Source of the DNA: Sulfuricella sp035530375
Lineage (GTDB): Bacteria; Pseudomonadota; Gammaproteobacteria; Burkholderiales; Sulfuricellaceae
Length of the DNA: 47,906 nucleotides
Direction: 5' to 3'
NCBI GenBank assembly: GCA_035530375.1
Contig: DATKUY010000059.1
Coordinates: 1-47,906 of the forward strand
The position numbers and the translations under genes are program-made. Below, in pieces: positions 27,568-35,041 of the stretch. The notes beneath the pieces were generated by a model that made no database searches, was not told where the DNA came from, and saw nothing but the letters and a program-made list of their open reading frames with translations. The number at the start of each line of letters is the position of its first letter. Within the stretch, counting starts at the first letter, position 1.

Positions 27568-27616
27568 CCAACCCGCCTTTGGGTTGGATGAAACACGGAA
27601 ACCGGTTTCAATCCGT
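27568..27616 (-). promoter_or_regulatory. ANTAR-type two-hairpin antitermination leader
   Basis: Hairpin P2 (27568-27587) is CCAACCC-AAAGGC-GGGTTGG on the minus strand: a perfect 7-bp stem with a hexaloop that has A at position 1 and G at position 4, as in the ANTAR RNA motif. A weaker hairpin P1 (about 27595-27616) can display hexaloop ACCGGT, also A1 and G4, on GAA/TTC. Both precede the leader terminator. NasT encoded upstream is the likely ligand protein. Confidence 0.72.
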
Positions 27617-27636
27617 TGATCTGTTAACCCCGTTAT

Positions 27637-27652
27637 CGCAAGCACCGTGCCA
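27637..27652 (-). promoter_or_regulatory. Sigma-54 promoter of the nrt-nas-nir operon
   Basis: TGGCACGGTGCTTGCG matches the -24/-12 consensus, with exactly 10 nt between the GG and GC dinucleotides. Transcription should start near 27626, giving a leader of about 190 nt. Confidence 0.88.
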
Positions 27653-27678
27653 GCTATTGGAATTACTTTGTAACAACT

Positions 27679-27691
27679 TAATTTATAGATA
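27679..27691 (-). promoter_or_regulatory. Possible IHF site
   Basis: TATCTATAAATTA on the minus strand matches the WATCAANNNNTTR consensus at all but one position. It lies in an AT-rich stretch between the NtrC site and the sigma-54 promoter, where IHF usually bends DNA. AT-rich sequence makes chance matches common. Confidence 0.3.
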
Positions 27692-27742
27692 TTTTTTACA
27701 TGTTTATGGACAATCTTTAGCATATCCCGCAATTTCATCCTC

Positions 27743-27757
27743 GCACCACGGCGGTGC
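27743..27757. promoter_or_regulatory. NtrC-type enhancer site
   Basis: GCACCACGGCGGTGC has the GCACC-N5-GGTGC dyad of NtrC (NRI) sites, as in the E. coli glnA enhancer. It is centred about 124 bp upstream of the predicted sigma-54 start, a usual enhancer distance. Confidence 0.72.
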
Positions 27758-27788
27758 GTTAATCGCCCCCATGCACTGCAAACACCCC

Positions 27789-28364
27789 CTATCCGAGCAA
27801 CTCGCTCACCGCGAGTACCTGCCGCGCCGCCTCGCCCAGTTTTACCCCCCGGTTCATCGCCATTTTCCGCAACGCCTGATAAGCCTCATCCTCCGACCAG
27901 CCGCGCTGCTTCATCAAAACGCCCTTGGCGCGATCGATTATTTTGCGGTCGGCGAGTTGCCCTTCGGCCTTCTCCAGATTGCAGCGCATGGCCTGAAATT
28001 CTTCAAAACGGGCAATGGCCGCATCCATGATCGGCTTGATGCGATCACTTTTCAGTCCGCCCACGACATAGGCGCTCACCCCGGCGCGAATGGCTGCGCG
28101 GATGGTTTCGCTGTCATCGTCGTGGGTAAACATGACAATCGGTCGCGGCTGATCACGACTGACCGTACAGATATGTTCCAGGGTATCGCGTTCAGGGGAG
28201 TCTGTATCGATGATGATCAGATCGGGCTGACAGGCTTCCACCAGAGCCGACAAATCGATCGTGGAACTGACCTGCGCCACCACCTCGCAGTCGGCCTGCT
28301 CCAGCGTGGATCGCAATATTTCGGCCCGTTCCGGGCCTTGATCCACCAGCATGATTCGCAACAT
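27789..28364 (-). CDS. nasT: NasT-type ANTAR response regulator
   Basis: The 191-aa protein has an N-terminal receiver-like domain (MLRIMLVDQG...; IIIDTDSP) and a C-terminal ANTAR RNA-binding domain (IDRAKGVLMKQRGWSEDEAY, then ALRKMAMNRG). NasT proteins bind paired hexaloop hairpins and prevent leader termination when nitrate is present; in studied systems a NasS sensor holds NasT inactive. No NasS gene is in the window. The frame extends eight codons further to a TTG, but ATG 28364 gives the usual N-terminus. It lies directly upstream of the operon it probably controls. Confidence 0.9.
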   Translation of the reverse strand: MLRIMLVDQGPERAEILRSTLEQADCEVVAQVSSTIDLSALVEACQPDLIIIDTDSPERDTLEHICTVSRDQPRPIVMFTHDDDSETIRAAIRAGVSAYVVGGLKSDRIKPIMDAAIARFEEFQAMRCNLEKAEGQLADRKIIDRAKGVLMKQRGWSEDEAYQALRKMAMNRGVKLGEAARQVLAVSELLG

Positions 28365-28506
28365 TTTGACGGCTTCGTTAAGTGGCAATGCCGTTAACTC
28401 AGCAAACGCTGTGCCAGATGGAATCGAGTTTTTGAGAGCGAACTTTTCTAGATTTTAGATAGCACTATTTAGTGGGAGCGAATCAGATGGGTTAGCATGG
28501 ATGCAC

Positions 28507-29280
28507 TTAGTGCAACTTGCGCCGTAACATGAAGTCATCCTTGCGAGTGAAGATATAGCTCCCATCCTTCTTAAAAATGGCGATCACCTTATCATTCATA
28601 GCAATTAACAAGCCTTCATGAAGTTCATTTCCTTTTTCATCGAGGACAAGAAAGCAGTTGTTCCATTTAGATTTCTCGTCAGCGTAACAACCTTTGTCAT
28701 GAAATAATTTGATTCTTTCAGTAGCGACCGCTTTCCCTTTTGAGTATGCGCTAAGCGGTAACAGCCACCAGAAAAGCGCGACGGTAATCGATACGGAGAG
28801 GATTGATAGCAAGCCGTATGATGGTATAACGACAAAACCAACCGACCTTGTTAAATCATTATTCTTCCAATGAAGCTTGGAAACTATCCACTTAACTTTT
28901 TCAAACAGTTTACACAGCAGAGGATGAGGAGCCATTTTTCTTGCTTTTAGGAACCAGTAGACGCCTCCAATGCATAAACAAAGGGTAAAAATTAGCCAAT
29001 AAACCATAGGTGGTCTGAATATTTCACCTAGCAAATTGGCGGCGGCCCCTCCAATACTCAGTAGGAAATAACCAACGGTTTGATATGAAAAGACATAAAC
29101 ATCCGGAGCCGAAATTGGGAAGCCGTCCGTCTCAACACCAAATGCGCTCATGTATCCCTGATAGTAACTAAGGCCAAGCAGATAAGCACCTGGAGTAAGA
29201 ATGGCTGCAATTGCGGCAACGACAAAGGGCGCAGTGACGCGCTTCTTTCTCTTGGACTGATCAGTGATTGTCGCGTGCAT
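28507..29280 (-). CDS. Membrane protein of unknown function
   Basis: The 257-aa protein has about four membrane helices: TAPFVVAAIAAILTPGAYLL; a helix around FLLSIGGAAANLL; YWLIFTLCLCIGGVYWFL; and a segment around YGLLSILSVSITVALFWWLL. A soluble C-terminal domain of about 80 residues follows and looks like small beta strands (NCFLVLDEKGNELHEGLLIA). I recognise no family. Base composition is clearly more AT-rich than the nitrate genes beside it, which suggests acquisition. It has its own promoter. The stop codon lies inside a small palindrome (TGCACTAAGTGCA). Confidence 0.7.
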   Translation of the reverse strand: MHATITDQSKRKKRVTAPFVVAAIAAILTPGAYLLGLSYYQGYMSAFGVETDGFPISAPDVYVFSYQTVGYFLLSIGGAAANLLGEIFRPPMVYWLIFTLCLCIGGVYWFLKARKMAPHPLLCKLFEKVKWIVSKLHWKNNDLTRSVGFVVIPSYGLLSILSVSITVALFWWLLPLSAYSKGKAVATERIKLFHDKGCYADEKSKWNNCFLVLDEKGNELHEGLLIAMNDKVIAIFKKDGSYIFTRKDDFMLRRKLH

Positions 29281-29340
29281 CTGTATTTTCTGTCATTATG
29301 TCAAAGACTTTAAACTTAAGTTAAAACCAAGACAACTAAA

Positions 29341-29369
29341 TATTTACCAGGCATTTTTACAACTTTCAA
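29341..29369 (-). promoter_or_regulatory. Promoter of the orphan membrane protein gene
   Basis: On the minus strand TTGAAA (29364-29369) and TAAATA (29341-29346) are 17 bp apart, about 60 bp before ATG 29280. Confidence 0.5.
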
Positions 29370-29381
29370 TCAGAACACGCA

Positions 29382-30326
29382 CTAAGCCCTATCCAACCAC
29401 ACTTCCAGCCCCTGGGCATTGAGCTCGATATCATTCGCCAGCAGTGCCAGAGATTCAGCCGGAGCACACTTGCAGCCGTGGACGGCAAGGCGTTCCAGTA
29501 AATATACGCCCAGCTTTTCCATCAGCTTCGCATGGCGCAACTCGCCCGCATCACGGACACTCTCGGCAAGCTTCACGAAATCGTCCAGCATGTAGTGCAG
29601 GTCATCGGCCATGCGCGGCAACCGGCTTACCTGCCCATAGTGGGTCAGGTAGGCCGCCCGTGGCTGGCAGGAGACGATCAAGTCAATCGAGGCGTGCGCG
29701 GCCTCGGGCTCGAATTGCACCGGGGTGGTGGTCGGCAGGATGAACTCGCGCCCGTCCACGTCGAATTCGCGATAGGAAAGGCCGAAGGTGTCGCCGGTAA
29801 AGATGCCGCCGAAGTGCTCGTCAAAAAGGCAGAAATGGTGGCGGGCATGGCCCGGCGTATCGAGAAACAACAGGCTGCGGCCATTCAGCTTCAGCGTGAA
29901 TTCATGCGGCGCTTCGATCACGCGATCCGCAGGAACCGGCACGATGTCGCCATAGGCCTGGCGGAATTTTTCTTCGCCATAGACCGCTATCGAACCGGCC
30001 ACCAGCTTCGACGGATCAATCATGTGGCGCGCTCCGCGCGGATGAACCACCAGCATCGCTTCCGGAAACAAGCGCATCATCTCGCCCGCCCCGCCGGCAT
30101 GGTCGAGATGGACGTGGGTCACGATCACATAGGCGACATCTTGCGGACGCAGCTTTCGTTGCCGCAGCGCATCCAGCACGCCGGGAACCGAGAAGTTCGT
30201 CCCGGTGTCTATGATCGCCGCCTTGCCGCCCTCGACCAGCAAGTGAATGGCCGCCAGGCCGGGACGGATATGATGAGCGTCTATCGTGGCGATGCCGCCA
30301 TCGAAATCCTGCCGATTTTCAGTCAT
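29382..30326 (-). CDS. MBL-fold metallohydrolase
   Basis: The 314-aa protein has the metallo-beta-lactamase signature H71-V-H73-L-D75-H76 in VTHVHLDHAGG, preceded by IIDTGT and followed by the later ligands in LDTPGHARHHFC and FTGDTFG. The substrate is not evident; glyoxalase II-like or quorum-type hydrolases and flavodiiron-like domains share this fold. The frame extends 15 codons further, but ATG 30326 gives the more natural N-terminus. It is divergent from the fumarase gene with a 65-bp gap. Confidence 0.82.
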   Translation of the reverse strand: MTENRQDFDGGIATIDAHHIRPGLAAIHLLVEGGKAAIIDTGTNFSVPGVLDALRQRKLRPQDVAYVIVTHVHLDHAGGAGEMMRLFPEAMLVVHPRGARHMIDPSKLVAGSIAVYGEEKFRQAYGDIVPVPADRVIEAPHEFTLKLNGRSLLFLDTPGHARHHFCLFDEHFGGIFTGDTFGLSYREFDVDGREFILPTTTPVQFEPEAAHASIDLIVSCQPRAAYLTHYGQVSRLPRMADDLHYMLDDFVKLAESVRDAGELRHAKLMEKLGVYLLERLAVHGCKCAPAESLALLANDIELNAQGLEVWLDRA

Positions 30327-30391
30327 GTAACCACCCATCCAAAAAAACCCGCATTTAACGGTACAATTCAAAGTCTGGAGAGAAAAATACC

Positions 30392-31918
30392 ATGACCACC
30401 ATCCGCCAAGAAGATTTTATCGCCAGCATCGCCGATGCGCTGCAGTACATTTCCTATTACCACCCTATCGATTACATCAAGGCACTCGGCGAAGCCTACG
30501 AGCGGGAAGAATCACCAGCCGCCAGGGACGCCATCGCCCAGATCCTGACCAACTCGCGCATGAGCGCACAAGGCCGCCGCCCGATCTGCCAGGATACCGG
30601 CATCGTGGCGGCGTTCGTCAAAATCGGCATGGAAGTAAAATGGGACGCCCAAATGGGCGTGACCGAAATGGTCAACGAGGGCGTGCGCCGCGCCTACCTG
30701 AACCCCGACAACGTGCTGCGCGCCTCGGTCGTAGCCCCCCCAGTCGGCGCACGCAAAAACACCGGCGACAACACCCCGGCGGTGATCCATTACGAAATCG
30801 TCCCCGGCGACAAGATCGAAATCACTCTTGCAGCCAAGGGCGGCGGCTCGGAAAATAAATCGAAATTCGCCATCCTCAACCCGTCGGACAGCCTTGTCGA
30901 CTGGGTGCTGAAAACCGTCCCCACCATGGGCGCGGGCTGGTGCCCGCCGGGAATCCTAGGCATCGGCATCGGCGGCACCTCGGAAAAAGCCATGCTGCTT
31001 GCCAAGGAAGCCCTGATGGAGCCGGTCGACATCCACGAACTGCAAGCACGCGGCGCGCACAGCCCGCTGGAGGAATTGCGGTTGGAGCTATTCGAAAAAG
31101 TGAATGCGCTGGGCATCGGCGCACAGGGGCTGGGCGGCTTGACCACCGTGGTGGACATCAAGATCAAGGAGTACCCGACCCATGCTGCCGGCTTGCCGGT
31201 GGGAATGATCCCCAACTGCGCCGCCACCCGCCACATCCATTTCACCCTCGACGGCAGCGGCCCGGCCGTGCTGGCGCCGCCCAATCTCGACAAATGGCCG
31301 AAGGTGGACTGGCACCCCGCCGCCGATGCGCGCCGCGTCAATCTCGACACCGTGACCCGCGAGGAAACCGCCAACTGGAAGCCGGGCGAAACCCTGCTGC
31401 TCTCCGGCAAACTGCTCACCGGGCGCGACGCCGCCCACAAGCGCATCGCCGATCTGTACGCCAGGAGAGAAAAACTGCCGGAAGGCGTGGACTTTACCAA
31501 CCGCTTCATTTACTACGTCGGCCCGGTCGATCCGGTGCGCGACGAAGTAGTCGGCCCGGCCGGCCCCACCACCGCTACCCGCATGGATAAATTCACCGAC
31601 CTGATGCTGGAAAAAACCGGGCTGATCGGCATGATCGGCAAGGCCGAGCGCGGCCCGGCTGCCATCGAAAGCATCAGGAAGCACAAGGCGGTTTACCTGA
31701 TGGCGGTAGGCGGCGCGGCCTACCTGGTATCCAAGGCGATCAAGGCATCCAGGGTGCTGGCCTTCGCCGATCTTGGCATGGAAGCGATCTATGAATTCAC
31801 GGTGCAGGACATGCCCGTCACCGTAGCGGTGGATGCCAACGGCACCTCGGTGCACGAAACCGGGCCGGCGGAGTGGCGCATGAAAATCGGCAAGATTCCA
31901 TTGGCAAACCATCCTTAA
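30392..31918 (+). CDS. Class I (iron-sulfur) fumarate hydratase
   Basis: The 508-aa single-chain enzyme interconverts fumarate and malate in the citric acid cycle with a [4Fe-4S] cluster. One cluster cysteine is C66 in the family motif PICQDTG; others lie in PNCAATRH and in the C-terminal half. The order of alpha and beta parts fits single-chain FumA-type enzymes rather than two-subunit ones. GGAGAG precedes ATG 30392. No other citric acid cycle gene is adjacent. Confidence 0.93.
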   Translation: MTTIRQEDFIASIADALQYISYYHPIDYIKALGEAYEREESPAARDAIAQILTNSRMSAQGRRPICQDTGIVAAFVKIGMEVKWDAQMGVTEMVNEGVRRAYLNPDNVLRASVVAPPVGARKNTGDNTPAVIHYEIVPGDKIEITLAAKGGGSENKSKFAILNPSDSLVDWVLKTVPTMGAGWCPPGILGIGIGGTSEKAMLLAKEALMEPVDIHELQARGAHSPLEELRLELFEKVNALGIGAQGLGGLTTVVDIKIKEYPTHAAGLPVGMIPNCAATRHIHFTLDGSGPAVLAPPNLDKWPKVDWHPAADARRVNLDTVTREETANWKPGETLLLSGKLLTGRDAAHKRIADLYARREKLPEGVDFTNRFIYYVGPVDPVRDEVVGPAGPTTATRMDKFTDLMLEKTGLIGMIGKAERGPAAIESIRKHKAVYLMAVGGAAYLVSKAIKASRVLAFADLGMEAIYEFTVQDMPVTVAVDANGTSVHETGPAEWRMKIGKIPLANHP

Positions 31919-31961
31919 CCGCAAGGGAAAAGCAAGGTACTTCCTTTGCGTCCCTTGCGGT
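31918..31961. repeat. Inverted repeat between the fumarase and hydrolase genes
   Basis: ACCGCAAGGG at the left end and CCCTTGCGGT at the right end pair around a 24-nt centre that can also fold (GCAAGG/CCTTTGC). The right arm, read in reverse, is ACCGCAAGGGACGCAAAGG, like CGCAAAGG-type intergenic repeats in related genomes. No T run follows on plus, so it is not called a terminator. Confidence 0.5.
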
Positions 31962-31969
31962 AAAAAATA

Positions 31970-32824
31970 ATGCTTGAACCCACCATCAAAACTACTTTCG
32001 CCCTCCCCGCCCAGGAGGTCTACTACCGCCTCTACCGCTTCGAGCAGGCACCGCCGCGCCGCCTGCTGCTGCTCCACGGCGGCGGCGTAGGTGGCGCAAT
32101 CACCTGGGGCGGCATCCTGCCGCACCTCCGGCACTGGAACGAAATTCTGGTGCCCGACCTGCGCGGCACCGGCAAGACCCGCTACCCCGACCACCACGAA
32201 CACGGCTTCGAAGCCGAGGAAGTGGTGGCCGACCTCGCTGCCCTGCTCGATCATCTGGCATGGGACAAATTCGACCTCGGCGGCTACTCCTACGGCGGGC
32301 TGATCGCCATGCTGCTCAAGGCCGCCCGCCCGGCGGCAGTGGAAAACATTTACCTGCTCGAACCCGCCCTGCTGGTCAAAATGAACGACGAGGAGTCTGC
32401 CCTTTCGCACGGCCTTATCCTGCAGGCCGCAAGGCGGCTGCACAATCTGGAAAATCTGGATGAAGGGCTGGAACTGTTCCTCGACGCGGTTGCACCGAAC
32501 CGCAGCCGTGGCTCGAAGAACGAGGAAGTCATGCGTCAACGCCTGTCTCACCGCCCGGCGGGACTGGCCTGCGCTATCGAATGCGTATCGCACGCCGCCA
32601 AACGCCTCGACCGTGCCGCCCTGATTGCATCCCAAGCCAAGGTCGGCAATTTCATCGGCGGACGCTCCCACCCTGCCGTTTACCAGCTATGCCAGGAAAT
32701 CGCGGCGGGAAGAAACGACTGGGCCTGCCACCTGATCCAGGGCGCCGACCACGCCCTGCCGTTCCAGAAGCCGGAGGTCATTGCCGAATTGATGAATACC
32801 AACTTGAGCCGGAGCAAGACATGA
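31970..32824 (+). CDS. Alpha/beta hydrolase
   Basis: The 284-aa protein has the alpha/beta-hydrolase layout: an oxyanion segment LLLLHGGGVGG (32-42), PDLRGTGKT, the nucleophile elbow G105-Y-S107-Y-G, and a C-terminal GADHALPFQKPE that supplies the catalytic histidine. The substrate is unknown. No signal peptide is seen, so it is cytoplasmic. It lies 51 bp after the fumarase gene, across the inverted repeat, and overlaps the next gene by ATGA. An ATG is used at 31970 with no obvious ribosome-binding site. Confidence 0.85.
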   Translation: MLEPTIKTTFALPAQEVYYRLYRFEQAPPRRLLLLHGGGVGGAITWGGILPHLRHWNEILVPDLRGTGKTRYPDHHEHGFEAEEVVADLAALLDHLAWDKFDLGGYSYGGLIAMLLKAARPAAVENIYLLEPALLVKMNDEESALSHGLILQAARRLHNLENLDEGLELFLDAVAPNRSRGSKNEEVMRQRLSHRPAGLACAIECVSHAAKRLDRAALIASQAKVGNFIGGRSHPAVYQLCQEIAAGRNDWACHLIQGADHALPFQKPEVIAELMNTNLSRSKT

Positions 32825-33240
32825 AAAACCGCAGAACCCTGGGCATCCTGGCAGCCGTTCTTGCCGTGGCTGTCTTCTATTTGACGGTGCTTCGCAGCGA
32901 TCCGCTAGTGGAGGCCCTCAATCAGGCCATCCAGGCTAATGGCAGCCCGGAGCTGAAAAAATACCCCTACCCCTTCAGGGTGTTGCGGATAGAAGGCACC
33001 GCCGCCGTGATGGGCACGCCCCGCTCTCCTGCCATGCCGGTGTATCGGATGATCGGGGCCATCGACCCGGCGCTGAGCGGCAAGGCGCCGGACAACCCGG
33101 ATTTCGTCGCGGCTGAAAAAGCACTGGCTAAAGTCCAGTCTGAAGCGCGGCAGATTGTCCTGTCACAGCCCGGAGTAACCGATGTGAAATGGGAGCTCGA
33201 CAGGAACTGGCTGATCAGCCATCAGATCTCTCTGGATTAA
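32821..33240 (+). CDS. Small membrane-anchored protein of unknown function
   Basis: The 139-aa protein begins MKNRRTLGILAAVLAVAVFYLTVL, an uncleaved anchor or signal peptide, and then has a soluble periplasmic part of about 110 residues with no motif I recognise. The start codon overlaps the stop of the hydrolase gene (ATGA), so the two are probably translated together. The frame is open further upstream inside the hydrolase gene, but the anchor fixes this start. Confidence 0.7.
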   Translation: MKNRRTLGILAAVLAVAVFYLTVLRSDPLVEALNQAIQANGSPELKKYPYPFRVLRIEGTAAVMGTPRSPAMPVYRMIGAIDPALSGKAPDNPDFVAAEKALAKVQSEARQIVLSQPGVTDVKWELDRNWLISHQISLD

Positions 33241-33260
33241 GCGGCAACCATGGCAAGTGC

Positions 33261-33290
33261 AGCCCGGATAGAGCGTAGCGGAATCTGGGG
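33261..33290 (+). repeat. REP-like palindromic repeat, copy A
   Basis: The sequence reads AGCCCGGATAGAGCGTAGCG, then GAATCTGGGG. It matches copy C at 36607-36635 apart from a few changes. CCCGGAT and ATC(T/C)GGG are the paired arms. Confidence 0.75.
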
Positions 33291-33382
33291 AATACCTTAC
33301 TCCGCATCACCGAAACAAGCACGGCCCGCTCCATCTGCTCGACCAACCGCGCCGCTTGGCCGCACATCGGATCGGCTTGGAG
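33291..33382 (-). pseudogene. Decayed copy of the ftsK 3' end
   Basis: Read on minus, the frame contains ARLVEQMERAVLVSVM, which matches ARLIEQMERAGLVSAM near the end of FtsK (36643-38961). The nucleotide match continues across the FtsK stop region into the flanking repeat (TTACTCCGC here, CTACTCCGC there). About 40 bp and about 80 bp present in ftsK are missing here. It is therefore a deleted, non-functional duplicate of the FtsK gamma domain and its downstream repeat. Confidence 0.8.
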
Positions 33383-33414
33383 CCCCCGGATTCCGCTACG
33401 CTGCATCCGGGCTA
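33383..33414 (-). repeat. REP-like palindromic repeat, copy B (inverted)
   Basis: Read on minus, TAGCCCGGATGCAGCGTAGC, then GGAATCCGGGGG. It is the inverted partner of copy A and closes the duplicated ftsK fragment. Confidence 0.75.
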
Positions 33415-33533
33415 CTCGCTACCTGCTGATGAACGATGACCGGAAGGAAGCCCCCCCGCAAAGGAAACAAAAAAACCGATCTTCTTGAGAAGTCCGTCTA
33501 CAATGAAGAGAACATAACGCGAAGGAGAACATC

Positions 33534-34079
33534 ATGAAGATTAAACAGGTATTCCTGGGCTTGGCATGGGTGGCCGCTTTCATTTTCGCCACGGGCGCCA
33601 GCGCGGCTTCCAAAGAAGAAATCAACGCCGAAGTTCAGCAAACCCTCCAGAACTTCTACAAGCAAACCAGCGCAGGCAAACACCTCGAGCAAAAAGCTGA
33701 AGGCGTACTGGTCTTCCCCAGCGTCATCAAGGCGGGCATCGGTGTCGGCGGCGAATACGGCGAAGGCGCGCTGCTCGTCAAGGGCAAAACCGTCGCCTAC
33801 TACAACATCGCCTCCGCTTCCATCGGCTTCCAGCTCGGTGCCCAGGCCCGCTCCCAGATCGTCCTGTTCATGACCGACAACGCTCTCGCCAAATTCCGCC
33901 ACAGCCAGGGCTGGAAAGCCGGCGTGGACGGCAGCGTCGCCCTCGCCACCCTGGGCGCGGGCGGTGAAATCGACACCGAAACCGCCAAAAAACCCATCAT
34001 CGGCTTCATCTTCTCCAACAAGGGATTGATGTACAACCTGACTTTCGAGGGTTCGAAGATCACCAAGCTGGATAAATAA
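33534..34079 (+). CDS. SYLF (YSC84-like) lipid-binding domain protein
   Basis: The 181-aa protein has a cleavable signal peptide (MKIKQVFLGLAWVAAFIFAT, then GASA, cleavage near residue 24) and a SYLF domain over the rest of its length: KHLEQKAEGVLVFPSVIKAG, GEYGEGALLVKGK, ASASIGFQLGAQ. Known SYLF proteins bind phosphoinositides or other membranes; the bacterial periplasmic role is unclear. GAAGGAG precedes ATG 33534. A TACAAT (-10-like) lies at 33499-33504 without a convincing -35 box. Confidence 0.85.
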   Translation: MKIKQVFLGLAWVAAFIFATGASAASKEEINAEVQQTLQNFYKQTSAGKHLEQKAEGVLVFPSVIKAGIGVGGEYGEGALLVKGKTVAYYNIASASIGFQLGAQARSQIVLFMTDNALAKFRHSQGWKAGVDGSVALATLGAGGEIDTETAKKPIIGFIFSNKGLMYNLTFEGSKITKLDK

Positions 34080-34122
34080 AACAGGATGGCTTTCCGATAA
34101 ATTGCCACCGACCCTGTAAATA

Positions 34123-34695
34123 TTGAATACCGCCCTCGCCGAAGCGCTGCTCGCCATCCTGCGCGCCCATGCGGACGGGCTTTCCGAGCACGACCTGATC
34201 CGCAAGCTGGCCCGCGACGACCCCGCCTTCGGCCCCGACGCCTACACCGACGAGCTGTCCCTGTTCCAGTGCCACTTCATCCTGTTCCACCATCTCTACC
34301 GCCTGCGGGACGACCTGTGGAAAAACGGCGAAGGCGACCTCGCCATCCATTGCCTGAAGATCGAACTGCACCCCCGCCCGGACGGAAGCGGCCGCCTGCC
34401 CGCCGCCCACGATCCGCTGCAGGATTACTACCTCGACCTTGCCAATCTGGAAAGCACCGGCAAGCAGGAAGTCCTGGAAATGCTCGACACCTTCTGGCTG
34501 CGCTTCGCCCGCCTCGACCGGCGCGCCGAAGCCCTCGCCGCGCTGGGGCTCGCAGACCCGGTGGATGACCCCGAGATCAAGCGCCGCTACCGGGAACTGG
34601 CGATGGAACACCACCCCGACCGGGGCGGCGAGATGGAAAAACTCCAGGCCATCAACGCCGCCATGGGACTGCTGGAGCCGCTTCGGGCGAAATAG
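34123..34695 (+). CDS. DnaJ-related protein
   Basis: The 190-aa protein ends in a J domain with the HPD tripeptide at 164-166 (MEHHPDRGG), which stimulates DnaK ATPase. The N-terminal 125 residues match the layout of the DNA-J-related N-terminal domain (ALLAILRAHADGLSEHDLI...FHHLYRLRDDLW). The start is TTG 34123, because an in-frame TAA lies two codons upstream and no ATG follows early. It lacks the zinc-finger and C-terminal substrate domains of true DnaJ, so it probably guides DnaK to a special client. Confidence 0.83.
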   Translation: MNTALAEALLAILRAHADGLSEHDLIRKLARDDPAFGPDAYTDELSLFQCHFILFHHLYRLRDDLWKNGEGDLAIHCLKIELHPRPDGSGRLPAAHDPLQDYYLDLANLESTGKQEVLEMLDTFWLRFARLDRRAEALAALGLADPVDDPEIKRRYRELAMEHHPDRGGEMEKLQAINAAMGLLEPLRAK

Positions 34696-35041
34696 CGCCA
34701 TGCCCTAGTCTGGCAGGTGGATACTGGCTGTGGCTGCACTACGGCTTGTCCTCTTGTCGCGAACAGGTGAAATGCCTATAGTGGATGAATAGTTTTAAGG
34801 GGAATGCATCCGTAGCCCTCGCATTACTTGGAGGGGGGCTAAACGAGAAGCGACTCGGAAGCAAACGCGCGGCAGGCTTGAGACGAAACTGATCGTTTAA
34901 CCAATCAGGCAATTGCGCCTGTAAGCCACCCTCCGTCAAATAATTTTTTGTTTATCAAACCACATTTAGGCACCAGACGATGCTTTATAAAGCGCCTTTT
35001 AGGGTGTCCACTTCTAATTATATGCATAAGGAGGAATAGGA
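34696..35041. other. Intergenic region before the cassette genes
   Basis: No gene is supported; a 66-codon minus frame at 34739-34939 is not credible. AGCCCTC near 34815 can pair with GAGGGGGGCT near 34830. A GTTTAAC (34895-34901) and a TTTAGGC (34965-34971) resemble degenerate outer boxes of an attC site, but the essential G of the core is missing, so this is not called. AAGGAGGA at the right end is the ribosome-binding site of the next gene. Confidence 0.45.

Noticed and set aside
31918..31961. Rho-independent terminator after the fumarase gene
   Set aside because: The hairpin is strong, but no T run follows on either strand, so it is listed as a repeat.
31088..32671. 527-codon minus frame across the fumarase and hydrolase genes
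   Set aside because: It covers parts of two well-supported plus-strand genes and the repeat between them.
34895..34971. Upstream attC or attI bounding cassette 1
   Set aside because: GTTTAAC and TTTAGGC resemble the outer boxes, but the essential G of the right core is missing and the inner boxes do not pair well.
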